The translations under genes were made by a program, and so were the position numbers. The notes beneath the pieces were generated by a model that had not been told where the DNA came from, did no database searches, and was given only the letters and a program-made list of their open reading frames with translations. From the NCBI GenBank assembly GCA_027579435.1, contig JANBPK010000807.1:248001-312000 (forward strand): a stretch of 64,000 nucleotides of DNA, given 5' to 3'. Origin of the DNA: Candolleomyces eurysporus. Taxonomy: Eukaryota > Basidiomycota > Agaricomycetes > Agaricales > Psathyrellaceae. Positions within the stretch are counted from its first letter, which is position 1. Each line of letters starts with the position of its first letter. Below are positions 1-11,388 of the stretch, piece by piece.

Positions 1-1784
1 GATATAGATTCCAGGAGCGGGAGCGAAGGCTAGTTTTCGTTTTGGCTTCGGTCTCGACTCTGGGGTGACAAGAGCCGACTTCAGTCCATCGATTGAACCA
101 GTGGGCATGCTATCCTCTCTCGCGACGGTGAAACCAGAATCAAACTGCCTCGGCGGGAATTTCTGGGAATGCGACTCGATCTGGCCATTGGGCTGGGAGC
201 GTTTGACCGGAGTCGAAGGCAAAGGAGGCAATGTGCATGACTCTTCCAGCTCGATATCACTAGCACCAAGGTGACCGCCACTGCAGTTCTCCCCAGTCTG
301 CGAACAGGCTTGAACGGACGTTTCTCGAGGCAGTGTTGTGGGTGTTGTAAATCGATCCCTGCCCGCCGTTTCAGTTGACTGTCTGCCAGTGAGAGAGTCC
401 TGTAGACTTCGAGGCCGCCTGAATAAAAGGGAGGACACAACATCAGAGCCATTTTCATCATCTTCCGAAGAAGCAGTAGCAAGTTGGTAAATGGGACGAC
501 GCCTCGCTGCACTCCTCGGAAGCCCAACGACAATATCATTCCGGTCGAACTTGGTCCAGCGAAAGCCCAAGTCGTCGTATGGGTGAACGCTGGAACTTGG
601 GGTCACAGTGACGTCGAACAATTTCGCTGTTGGTGTCGTCACTCCAATACCAGCTTGACCTTCAGCAACGTGGTGTCCGAGTCGATCTTTATCTGAAGTA
701 CGCTTCACGACAAGATCATTCGACGAAGGATCTTCAGCCAACGAGTCGAGATATGCAAATTCGAAGGTCTTGGAAGAAAGAGCAGAGATGGGCTGTTCTG
801 GAAACGCAAAGACAGGACCAGGAGTTTTGTAGATATGCTGAACGTATTTGTGCCCAGGTATTTCTGGGTCGATAGGTGTGCCGTCTTGCAGAGAAGACAA
901 AAGGCTCTGGTGCCATGTTTGCGGTGAACGCGATTCTGGCCCGACTTCCAATCCGCCAAAGACATCTCCTTGGCTAGCTGTGAAATATTTGGTCGAGGGG
1001 GAAGCTGGAGCGATCGTCGCAGTCGGTGGACAAACGTAGTGTGAAGCACCATTAGAAGGGTAGACCGGGCTGGTAAGTGGAGAGGGACATTGCTCGCTAT
1101 ACTGTCCTTGTTCAGGCGGCGCGTTCTCCAACAGGTCTCTGAATGTGTCATCAGAAGGATCCTGAGGGGAGCCAAGAGGCTCATAGTTATCGTCCGCCAT
1201 TGGGAAACAATGCTCCTCTTGCACAGTGCTTGTATGATCTTGATTTTCTACATCGAAAGGGTCGAACGCGAAGATCTTATCAGCTTTGAAGCATTCTTCC
1301 TTATGTGTGCGAGAAAGGGAGCGACGCTTCAGCGGAACAGGAGGAGATCTTGGCTGAACGACGGTCTGAGAGGGGGATGGAGAAGGATCATGTGTAGACG
1401 GGGGAAGCAGCAGACGCAAAGGATGGCTTTGCCGGAGATTGCCAAAGGTACCGGCTAGCCACTGAGGTAGCTGCCCGCAGCTGCGGTCTGTCTTTTTCTT
1501 AAGAACAAGACAGACGCCTCAATCAAGATGAAAAGCAGGAGAGCTTCCACAGTTACCTGATAGATGTAGCTGCTTGCGTCCACATCCAGAGTCGGCGACG
1601 TCGAAGAACGACAAAGCGTCGAAGAAGCAGAGAAAGATGACGAAGCTCTTCCTCTTCCTTTCCGGTCTCTTGTCACAGAGTTCAAGGATCGCGACGATCG
1701 ACGAGATCGAGTGTAAGACTCGGAGTCTTTTGAAGCAAGTCCTTTGATTCGCGGTGCAAAGACGACGCTCATGGTCTGAACCAT
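1..1784 (-). CDS. Unknown Ser/Pro-rich protein, 3' part beyond the left edge
   Basis: Two exons are visible. The first runs 1784 to 1557 (76 codons, starting MVQTMSVVFAPRI) and is followed by an 86-nt GT-AG intron (1556-1471). The second stays open from 1470 to the window edge without a stop, about 490 codons. The protein is rich in Ser, Pro, Thr and charged residues, with an Arg/Ser-rich N-terminus (SRRSSRSLNS). I see no membrane segment, signal peptide or known domain; a hydrophobic stretch that appears when exon 1 is read onward is intron sequence. I do not recognise the family. It is divergently arranged with the gamma-glutamyltransferase gene, 358 bp apart. The long open second exon makes a real gene likely; the exon 1 start is less certain. 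Confidence 0.7.
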
Positions 1785-2142
1785 CTGATCTAGCTGAGCG
1801 TTCCGATTGTTAGGCTTCTTGCGCTTATCTGAGGTAGTCCTGAGTAAGCGAGCGTTCAGAGCACCCTGTTACTCAGCCCACTTGAACTTCTGACCGAGCG
1901 ATTCCGAATTTAGCGGCAAGAGTTGATGAGCGATTAGACGTGGACATACAGCTCTGAAAGCTTCGAGAGATTCGCCTCGGGCTCATCTGTATGGACTTCT
2001 CTGAGGCTTCGTCGATGGCCTAGCATTGAAAGGTAACTCGGGTGGCGGGAGGTGGAAAAGCGGCGTCTGAGGCGCCATCATCAACGATCAGACAGGTTCC
2101 CACGCCGGTCATGCCTAATTATGGCGCTTGTTTGGCGCGACA
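1785..2142. promoter_or_regulatory. Divergent intergenic region, unknown protein / GGT
   Basis: 358 bp lie between the two divergent start codons, so both promoters should be here. I see no clear TATA box and no further open frame. Confidence 0.4.
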
Positions 2143-4677
2143 ATGACCAACCCGTCCGTCGCCCGATCCGAGGGGAGGTTACAGAAATACCCTACTGTCG
2201 ACTACACCCAGGTCAATGTGATGTCCACCATGCCCTCAATAGGATTCGAACGCCACGAGAAGCACGAAGAAGAAGAGAACCTAGGGCCCCTCCCAGTATT
2301 TAGGCCGTTCTCTGCCAAAGCTGCACGAGAGCAGCGCAAGGTACCTCACCGACAGGCAATGACTTTGCTGGGCCTTATAGCCCTGATTTTTTNGGGCTTC
2401 CAGGTCCTGCTCCCTGTCTACACCAGCCCAGAACCGACCCCCACCGGCTCCAGGAACTCCAAGGAACCCGGCGTACCTTATCAAGGCTTACAATGGTGCT
2501 GTGGCGTCGGAGAACAGGATTTGTTCAGAGTTGGGCGTTCAGGTTCTGAAGGAAGGAGGAAATGCTATCGATTCAGCTATTGCGACAACGTTCTGCGTTG
2601 GGGTAGTCAATATGTTCTCGTGAGTTTCCAGGATCCGAAAGCTGCCGTCATTCTTAACGTCCGTTCAGGTCTGGGATCGGTGGTGGTGGTTTCATGACTG
2701 TACGAATTCCACCTGAAGCACCTGGAGAGTCGTCACAGGTGTATACCATCGATTTCCGAGAAACGGCTCCCGCACTCTCAAATGAGACGATGTACAAGGA
2801 CAACCCCCAGTCATCTCGCTATGGTGGGCTTTCTGTCGGTGTGCCAGGCGAGATTCGCGGCCTCCAAGAGGCACACCGTAGATGGGGATCGCTTCCTTGG
2901 GAGTCTCTAGTTCAGCCCAGTGTCGAACTCGCAAAGGGATGGAAAATGGACGCAGAACTTGCCAAACGTATCACAGTTCGTACTCGCAACGCCGCTTTGC
3001 CCCCTTTAAGGCATCTGCTAACTATACTTTTTCATCTCAGTGGTTCCCTGACTTAATGCTCAAGAATCCTGACTGGAATGTTATCTTCGCCCCTGAGGGT
3101 CGGTTCCTGAAGGAAGGAGAAACTGTTCGACGGACTAACTTATCGCGGACACTTGCCACAATTGCCAAGGAAGGACCAGACGCTTTTTACAGGGTGAGCA
3201 TACTCGTCTTATCCGATTTTTGCCGCTGCAACAAATTCTTCTAGGGCCCCATTGCGGACTCCATTCTCCATAAGATTAGAGAGACTGGTGGCATAATGTC
3301 GCAGTCTGACCTGGACGGGTATTCCGTCAAGGTTCGTCCAGCTCTACAAGGCACCTATAGAAGTCGCAAAGTTTATACATCGCATGCACCTACGTCTGGA
3401 CCTGGTAGGAGGTTTCTCTATACTTCAAATTATTAAACGCTAATAAATGCCATAGCTCTGCTTCACATGCTCAACCTAATTGAGCGATACCCTTTGAGAG
3501 AACGGAATGGGCTCAACGTACACAGGCTTGTTGAAATCATGAAATTTGGATTCGCTGCCAGGTAAAATTCATTGTCTTTCGTAACTTGTCTAGAACCTGA
3601 GCGCGACGATTTCACAGGACCAAGATATGCGATCTAGACTATACCAATTCTACACAAAGAATAGACGAAATTTCAACTAGGGAATTTGCAGACAAGATCT
3701 ACCCCAACATTACGGATGTAAGGAAATTCATTGTTCGACGTCTTTCCGAGTTCTCATGGTAATTTGCGCCGGTGATAGGACAAAACACATCCCCCTGAAT
3801 ACTACGGCGCAGAACACGAGGTCAAAGTCGATCACGGCACCGTCAGTTGGTTTACTTGTCTGCTCACAATCGCGGGTACCTGAGCGCTCCAATTGCAGAG
3901 TCATACATCTGTCCTTGATAAATCAGGGATGGCAGTAAGCCTTACCTCCACCGTAAACTTCATCTTTGGCAGTCAAGTCCTAGACCCTGTCACGGGTGTC
4001 ATCCTGAATGATGAAATGGATGATTTCTCAACGCCCGGCGTCCCCAATGGATTTGGGCTGTACCCGTCTCCTTGTATGTCGATTTCAGCTCTAGAACGAG
4101 GTCGTCGGACGCCCACATAATTGACGCGGTACTTTTCGCAGATAACTACCCCCAACCTGGAAAACGACCGTTATCCTCAACTGTTCCGACTATTATTGAG
4201 CATGAAGATGGCTCTTTCTATCTAGCCGTCGGCGGCTCAGGTGGATCTCGCATCTTCCCCGCAGTCTTCCAAACGCTCTTGAATCTCGACTGGGGTCTTG
4301 ATGCCAGCGAGGCTGTGGAGTATGGTAGACTTCATGATCAACTTTATCCGATGGTCACAGATGCGGACAACATCTACCCCACACGCATTTTGGATGAACT
4401 CCGCGAACGTGGGCATAACGTAACAGGTGGGTGCGGCACTTATATACCGACTAATGTCTTCTTCCATTATGGACGGTTTCTGACACTTCTATTTCTTGGT
4501 AGTGTCGGACGTCAATCGTGTGGCGGCAGTCATCCAATTGGTTGTGCAGAAAGACGGCGTTATTTACGGTATGTCGAGTGCTTTTGGAGCTCTCCTCATG
4601 GACTCAGCTAACATTGTGAATTCTTTTGAATAGCTACCAGCGATTCAAGGAAGAATGGAGTAGCAGCAGGGTACTAA
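2143..4677 (+). CDS. Gamma-glutamyltransferase (gamma-glutamyl transpeptidase)
   Basis: This enzyme cleaves or transfers the gamma-glutamyl group of glutathione. The start is ATG 2143. A cytosolic N-terminus precedes one hydrophobic anchor around 2365-2410 (LLGLIALIF), giving a type II membrane or vacuolar topology. Landmarks in order are [14 protein letters not shown], the glycine loop [16 protein letters not shown], the autoprocessing site [20 protein letters not shown], and a C-terminus KNGVAAGY typical of the family. The Thr nucleophile codon (3839-3841) is the last codon of its exon. About eleven exons are needed, for example 2143-2619, 2669-2975, 3041-3193 and 3245-3404, with introns of about 49-75 nt. 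An N at 2393 breaks the frame inside the anchor; leaving it out joins the anchor to the catalytic part with no other change. Identification is secure; individual exon ends are inferred. Confidence 0.93.
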
Positions 4678-5049
4678 CGATACATTTTCCCACAGATACT
4701 GCATCCAAGCAGTCATGCGTGTACCCTATATCCCAATTTTATTTGGTGTCCACCAGGTTCTTGCAGTGTTCACAGAGGTTCACAGATACCCGCGAGCGTT
4801 TTGCTCTCTCGTGATTGTCGTAGAAGCTCTTGTTGGAGATGCTTGGCGGTCTGGTGAGCGTACGGGCCGTTGTCGGGCCCAATTCTCAGTGCTAGTCTGG
4901 CGCTTCTTTCTCGCTTTTGCGTTGTCCATATCAGCGAGAAACTCCCGACGCATTGGTCGCGCGGTCAGCGCACGGGTCGATATAAGTCGAGTTCGCCATG
5001 GCACACCTATCGTCAGAGGTTTCCCACTGGACTCTTCTAACACTGCGAA
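4678..5049. promoter_or_regulatory. GGT 3' end and mannanase promoter
   Basis: This holds the GGT 3' region and the mannanase upstream region. TATAAG at 4981-4986 lies 64 bp before the mannanase ATG and is a reasonable TATA box. An inverted CCAAT (ATTGG) lies near 4953. No gene is seen. Confidence 0.4.
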
Positions 5050-7191
5050 ATGAAGCTGGCTACAGGCGTTATCACCCTCGCTGTAATCTTGCCATCGGCT
5101 TTGGCTGCCGTTCCGTTGTACGGCCAATGCGGCGGCCTCAACTACAGCGGGGATCAAGGTTCGTACGCTCAGCCCTTGTGGTTGCTTAACAGGATACATG
5201 TGTTCTCTTTGTTCCATCCATTTCTGTAAGACTGTTCTTCCGTTTCGTAAAGCTGACCATCAGGTATCTGTCGACAGTTTGTGTTGCAGACGCCACATGT
5301 ACGAAGGTGAACGACTGGTATCATCAGTGTCTGCCAGGCGCTGCGTCATCAACCGCCGCTCCGACAGTTAGCACACCGACGGCAACCACAGCAACGACAC
5401 CCACAGCTACGAGTACGATCGCTCCGACTGCACCAAACGGGTTCGTTTACACGAGCGGTCAAAAATTCATGCTTGATGGCAAGCCGTATACCGTGGTTGG
5501 GTGCGTCACACTATCGCAGTCAGTTTAGAATTAAGTGGATATCCTGACTAGGGTCCGATGCCTTTTCGTTTTAATTTGACAGATCCAACTCGTACTGGGT
5601 CGGATTGACCGGTTTGAGCGATGCCGACATGAACAAAGCTTTTGCTGACATTGCGGGAGCCGGGGCAACAACCGTTCGTACATGGTGAGTTTACAAGTTA
5701 TGAGGTCTAATTTGAGGCTTATTGGAACCTGTCTAGGGGATTCAATGAGGTCACTTCTCCCAGCGGAAACTATTATCAGTCCTGGTCGGGCAGTACACCT
5801 ACAGTGAACACGGGCGCAAGCGGCCTCCAGAATTTCGGTGGGTTCTCCATCGGCTTTACTCGAGGTACCAGCAGTTGGACTTAAGACACCTCCAGATAGG
5901 GTCATCAGGGCGGCCAAGGCGAACGGAATCAGGCTTATCGTTGCTTTGTGAGTCCCGCTTCCATTGAATTCCGTAGTGACATATAAAGTCGTGCTCATCG
6001 GAATGCGAAAGGACCAATAACTGGTACGTCTACTACCTTCCGCTACAGGAATACAATGGCGATGTGCTAAAACTCTACTTGCCATTTAGGTCTGACTATG
6101 GCGGAATGGACGTGTATGTGCGACAGATCCTCGGGGCAAATCAGCCACATGACCTTTTCTATACCAATACCAATGTCAAGGTTGGTTGATATGATTCTTT
6201 TGATGAACTTTCTTCACGCCACTCACTTGAATATTCTGCACAGAACGCTTACAAGAATTATATTCGAACCTTCATCGGCCGATATGTGAACGAGACTGGT
6301 ATCCTGGGTTGGGAATTGGCCAACGAGCCGAGGTGTAGGGGAAGCTCGGGGTAGGCACTGCCGTGTTTTGTTTGAAAAGTACGGCCTAACTTGGTTTACA
6401 GATCTGCTACGAGCTCATGCAATACGGTCACCATCACGAACTGGGCTAAAGAAATCTCGGCCTATATCAAGAGCCTCGACAGTAACCATCTTGTGGCCCT
6501 TGGTGACGAAGGTTTCTATAACATGCCTGGAAACCCTTCGTACCCACACCAGTGCGCATTTTTGGTTCACAAGCTAACTTACCTATCATTTAACTCTAAA
6601 TTTGCTCTACCAGAGGAACTGAGGGTATTGATTTCGACGTCAATTTGGACATTTCTACTCTCGACTTCGGGACTGTCCATGTCCGTATATGGTTCGCTAA
6701 CCTTCCTTTCTTATTAAACCTACTCATGTTTTTGCCCCGTAGTCGTATCCTAACCACTGGGGACAAGACGGAAATGAGTTGACCTGGGGTACCCAGTGGA
6801 TCCTTGATCACGCCAAATCGCAGGCTCGTGCCAACAAACCTGTCATCCTCGAAGAATTCGGTGTCACCTCCAACCAGCCAGCGGTGTACACTCAGTGGCT
6901 TAGCAATGTCGTCTCTTCTGGTCTTGCAGGAGATTTGATCTGGTGAGTACCCAAGTCATGGGTGTTTCAGCTATTCTGACCAGGGATCTAACCCCACCAG
7001 GCAAGCTGGTTCTCGTCTGTCCGCGTAAGTTTTTCCTTTTCGTTCGAGCCCTCGAGACAGATGCTCACCATAAATTAACTACTCACAGCGGTGCCACCCA
7101 CAACGACGGTTTTGCTGTCTATCCCGATGGACAGGTGTACCCTGTCGTTCGCAGCCATGCAGCTGCCTTGAAGTCACGCAATGGCTCTTAA
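5050..7191 (+). CDS. Secreted endo-1,4-beta-mannanase, CBM1-GH5 (subfamily 7 type)
   Basis: This should hydrolyse internal beta-1,4-mannosidic bonds of mannan and galactomannan outside the cell. From the N-terminus: a signal peptide (MKLATGVITLAVILPSALA), a CBM1 cellulose-binding module starting YGQCGG and closing CTKVNDWYHQC after the first intron (5159-5277), a Thr/Ala/Pro linker, then the GH5 barrel. Barrel landmarks are NSYWVGL, the acid/base motif WELANEP (Glu codon 6325-6327), DEGFY, YPNHWGQD and the nucleophile motif ILEEFG (Glu codon 6854-6856). The C-terminus ends SHAAALKSRNGS and TAA. The gene is split by many short introns. A polyadenylation-like AATAAA lies at 7237-7242. An N-terminal CBM1 with this barrel is the usual basidiomycete mannanase layout. 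Identity is confident; some intron ends, including the 119-nt first one, are less sure. Confidence 0.92.
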
Positions 7192-7736
7192 GAATACCCT
7201 TTCTATCCCCGTTCCTACCGAGATTTATGCTTCTTTAATAAAAGAAACTTTCGCTATTCCAGACTTTGGTGCTGTAATCTGTCCTGAAAGTTTCAAGTAT
7301 TTGCAAGTTCTTCGAAGTGACATCCGACTCCGAACTCCCTTTATATGGGACGGAAATAATTCGGCAATTCTAAGTATACACACCAACGACATTGAGGTCC
7401 GACGATGATCCCTCTGTTTTTCAACTGCTTCCTATGACGAGACATGATTTCTTTGAGCTTGAGCGTCTTAACTTCGGTGTTCACCTATCAATGAGCTTTC
7501 GACGAGTTATCGCCAAGTTGCGACCGGACTATGACGGCTGGTGGGGTAGATTCGCAGCATCGGACACGTCGGACAAATATGCCGCCCCTGCCGTTGTCGA
7601 CAGCTTCAAGCGCGGACACGTTTCTGGCAGTAACCACTTTCCTCCATTCCATCCCTTTTTAGCCCTTAGGCTCTGGGACATGAAGCACTGCTAGAAGCAA
7701 GATATCGAAGATATAGAGCTCATTGCAGGCGACATC
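7192..7736. other. Intergenic, mannanase 3' end / SPP promoter
   Basis: AATAAA at 7237-7242, 46 nt after the mannanase stop, may direct 3' processing. The rest precedes the signal peptide peptidase start. Open stretches such as 7392-7694 show no family signature. Confidence 0.4.
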
Positions 7737-10700
7737 ATGGATAGTCTCAAGGCGCAATTATACGGTGTCGATTGGGACCTGGTGTCATCATATGGGGGTC
7801 TGCTTTCGCTGGCAACACTTTCTATTTATGCTGGCTCCTACGGCTCTCTTCCTGTATGTTTATTCCTTTCACTCATAACACCTGTCCGTGGTGGTCGAGA
7901 TGCGTCAGAAGAACCCACATATTGATCCAAATTGCTGGTCGTAGAGTCCCAAACCAGGCACAAGTCCATCTGGGGAGCCCCATAAACACGAAGACGATGA
8001 TGAAGAGGATGACGGCGAGCATATGACTCTCGATGACGCCTACCTCTTTCCAATTGTGAGTTCGGACTCCGTACATGCCGTGCTCTCTGGTCAGAAGGTC
8101 AAGGATCCTGTGACTCAAAGCGCCCATTTCCCCTCGACGTTAGATTGGTTCCTTCGCCTTGGTCGGACTGTACCTCATCGTAAAGTTTTTCGGGAAGGAA
8201 TGGATAAACTGGTTCTTGGGGTGGTATTTTTCGATAGCTGGTATTGGAAGTGTGTGGAAGGTGAGTGTCAAACGACTTCGCTCAGACTTGCGGACTTTCA
8301 GCTCGCGGCGGTATTTGCAGAGTTGTCGTACGTTTTCCGAGTTCTGGCAACGCTAACCAGGCCGTTTCTAGTCATCGATTTCGTTTCTCCGATACACCCT
8401 AGGAGAAGCGACCTGGAAAAGGTTCGACAAGTTCACCGTGATTGCGAAGAAAGGACATACCCGTGAGTCCTATGTTAAATTCCCTCTTCCTTTCATACCG
8501 CACACGACCCAGGCGCAGTTCCCGTCAGCCTGGGTACTGCGTTTCTTCCGTTTCTTCTCGTCTTCTTTTACACCGATCTTAGAGAGCGCCCTATATCTAT
8601 TCGCCCCATTTTGGTTCTTCACATCTATCACGACGATAAATCTCCATTCCCTTTCGCACTTTCACATTGTCACATTCGTGTGCTAGCGCTTATGGCACCC
8701 GAAGAGCATCCCTAACCAATTGGCTGCTCTCTTTACCGAATCCATAGCTTTCTTTCCGTGGCTCGACTTCTTTCATCCAAATTGAGGGCTCTGCATTCCC
8801 CATCACCCCCTTTCATGTTCTATGAATCAAGCTTCCTTTGATTTACGATTTGATGTCCCTATTCGATCTCAACTACCGAGCACCTCTCAGCTTGGCCTAG
8901 GGGCGATTCGAGTAGATTTTATTCTTATTTCCCTAACTGCTCGAGCTTGAGTATGAACTGACAAAATCATCTTCAATTACAGAACTTCTCTCGTTGTCTT
9001 TGAGGACGCCTTCGTTATTTCTACTACCTATCTCCGTTATACCCTCCAGCCTCTATCATTTCTGGACATCGACAACACGTGCGGGCGTTGGCCGGAGTGC
9101 ACTAGTGACCGACATTCTCGGGCTCTCGTTTTCCCATAATGCGCTAGCGCTGCTCAAGTTAGACTCGTTCAAGACAGGATGTATCCTTCTGTCTGGACTT
9201 TTCGTATACGACATTTGGTGGGTGTTTGGTACTGAAGTGGTGAGTAAAACAGTCACTTATTCGTATACATGCGGGATGAGAAGCTTACTTTAACTCGTTA
9301 TGCTATTTTTTCCTCATAACCACCGTTGCGGCGTATTCAAACGTTAACGGAAACCGGTGCCTGTTTATTGCAAACCTACCGACCGCAACTCCACAACTGC
9401 CAAACGTTAACTGTCACCTTCGCTCTACACCCCATTCCTGTGCCAATACATTCTTGGATGCGGACGCCTATCTGACACATGCGCGGGATTCACACATGTC
9501 CATACACGGGGCCGAACCAACTAGATGGTGCAAGTGGCGACGAAGCTGGACTTACCAATCAAGATCCTCTGGCCCAAGTCGCTCTTGTTCTCGAGCGCGA
9601 GAGGCTTTACAATGCTTGGCCTAGGGGATATTGTCATCCCTGGTACCTTTGTTGCCCTCGCGCTGCGGTACGACTATGCCAGGTACGCGAAGAGCATCGA
9701 GCCTGCGCAGGGTCACGCGTCGACCACGATCAACACCACCAACTCATCAGCAAGCATTGATCAAAAGTTGACAAACGGCCATAGCGTTGCAGCGGTAACG
9801 AAACCGACAACGGCAATAAAGTTGGACGAATTCGCACAAGCCAAGTTCAGACAATCCGCGCCTAAGCCGTATTTTTATGCAGCGTTGTCAGCATATGTTT
9901 CCGGATTGGCGACGACGATGCTAGTCATGCACGTCTTCCATGCGGCCCAGCCCGCTCTACTTTACCTCAGGTGAGTAATTTTACTTCACCTAACGTTGGG
10001 TCTTTTCTTGTCATTCGTCGGGTCCTTTTTTCCTGTCCAATCGTTCATTACAAGACGGACCGAGGTCTTACGTCGTTGTGTGAGCGAGCGTTCCATCAGA
10101 TTTTGGAATGTTCATTCCTAGACGAAGCCTAGGGAGGCCGCGTTTTTGGTTCCGCTTCCGAGGCTCCTCCTCAGCACACGACACTTTGCGTCCCAGCTGC
10201 TTACCATGTGTGTTCATGGATTCTCGGCGGGCGTATCGTTCTATTTCGGGGTCGATCTCGAACAGTGCATCCTTTTATTCCTTTTTATTCGTGCCTGGAC
10301 GATCCATGTGCATTGCTTTTGGATGTGGATGTGGATGGAATATGCTTCCGGACCGACGAACGGCCCAATATTGGGTCTCGTGATGATGACCAGACGGATG
10401 GGATGGGTGTGTCGTGTCGTACCAGATGCGACGAGGTCAGGCGAGATGAGGAGCAAGAAAGAGAAGGAGAGATGGCAACACGAGGTGGTCAGAGGATAGA
10501 TGGGATGAATGAATGTGGATGAATTTGAAATTGTCCCGTTTGGAAGGTCGAAACCCGGGGNAGGGTGTGCGGCTCCAGGCTGACATTGTCGACTGTGGGG
10601 CTGTGATTAACGGCGGCGGGAATTACATTCTCGAGCGTCTACGTGAAGAGGCCCTAAACCCAAGGGGTGTTTCGGGTTGGGATGAATGGTCGAAGGTCTT

Positions 10701-11388
10701 TGCGGAGTTGAGGTAACCCCGAAGCTAAAGGATAAACCGAGAAGAGGTTAGACTCACCGGTTGTCCTTGGCCTATGTGTTCCTTCTCCCATCTCCCTTCC
10801 CGTCTAAAGCCTCACTCGTCCCTCCAATTCACGTTGTTGTACAAGGTTTCGGTCGTCATTGACCGTGATCCGACCATTCCTTTGGCGACCCTATCCTTCC
10901 GCTCCGACGAAAATATTTCGTCCTTTTTCTTTTCGTCATAGCGGCTCCTTTGCCTTGCGTCATGTGATGGCTTGGATCCTCCCCTCTTGAGTATCTCTTT
11001 CTCCTTTGTTGGTCTGTCTTCCGTCGGCATGTACGTGATATTGAACGATGCATGCACCTTGTCGATTATCCTCTGTTTCTGTTCCAATTTGTGCACATGA
11101 ACAACGAGCTAACGAACCTCTTTTGCCTCTAGCCCTGCATGTATTCTCTCGTTCCTGGTGACGTCGGTGGCGAGGGGTGAATTTGCGGAGGCGTGGTCGT
11201 GGAGTGATGCTCCTATTGAAGAAGACCAGAAGCTCAAGTCGGATGGCCAGGGACATGGAGAGAATTCGAAGGCGGTCAAGGTTAACGGGTCCAATCCTCA
11301 GGCTCAGTCCGGGGAAGACGGTGTGCTGCGGTACAGGAGCGTTACGACGACGCCGGAGGTGAGGCCTTGGAATGGTGCGCGGCGATGA
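7737..11388 (+). CDS. Signal peptide peptidase, intramembrane aspartyl protease (A22B)
   Basis: This polytopic ER protease cleaves leftover signal peptides within the membrane. The start is ATG 7737. After a first hydrophobic region comes an acidic loop (HEDDDEEDDGEH), then DAYLFPI-IGSFALVGLYL. The catalytic pair is present: YDIWWVFG (Asp codon 9210-9212) and GLGDIVIPG (Asp codon 9627-9629). The PAL motif is in QPALLYLS, directly followed by PACILSFLV. A soluble tail ends TTPEVRPWNGARR. Introns are strikingly long for this window: 8463-8982 (520 nt), about 9241-9524 (284 nt) and 9971-11132 (1162 nt). The last splits LLYL-S/PAC in phase 2; the residues on both sides are contiguous in the family, which supports one large intron. 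I cannot exclude a small extra exon in the 520-nt intron, where a hydrophobic frame (AVPVSLGTAFLPFLLVFF) is open. Confidence 0.9.

Noticed and set aside
2143..4677. GGT as a frameshifted pseudogene
   Set aside because: The only break is at the N at 2393; everything else is intact, including the nucleophile and C-terminus.
10108..11256. Frames on both strands inside the long SPP intron
   Set aside because: Low complexity, no family likeness; the flanking SPP residues are contiguous in the protein family.
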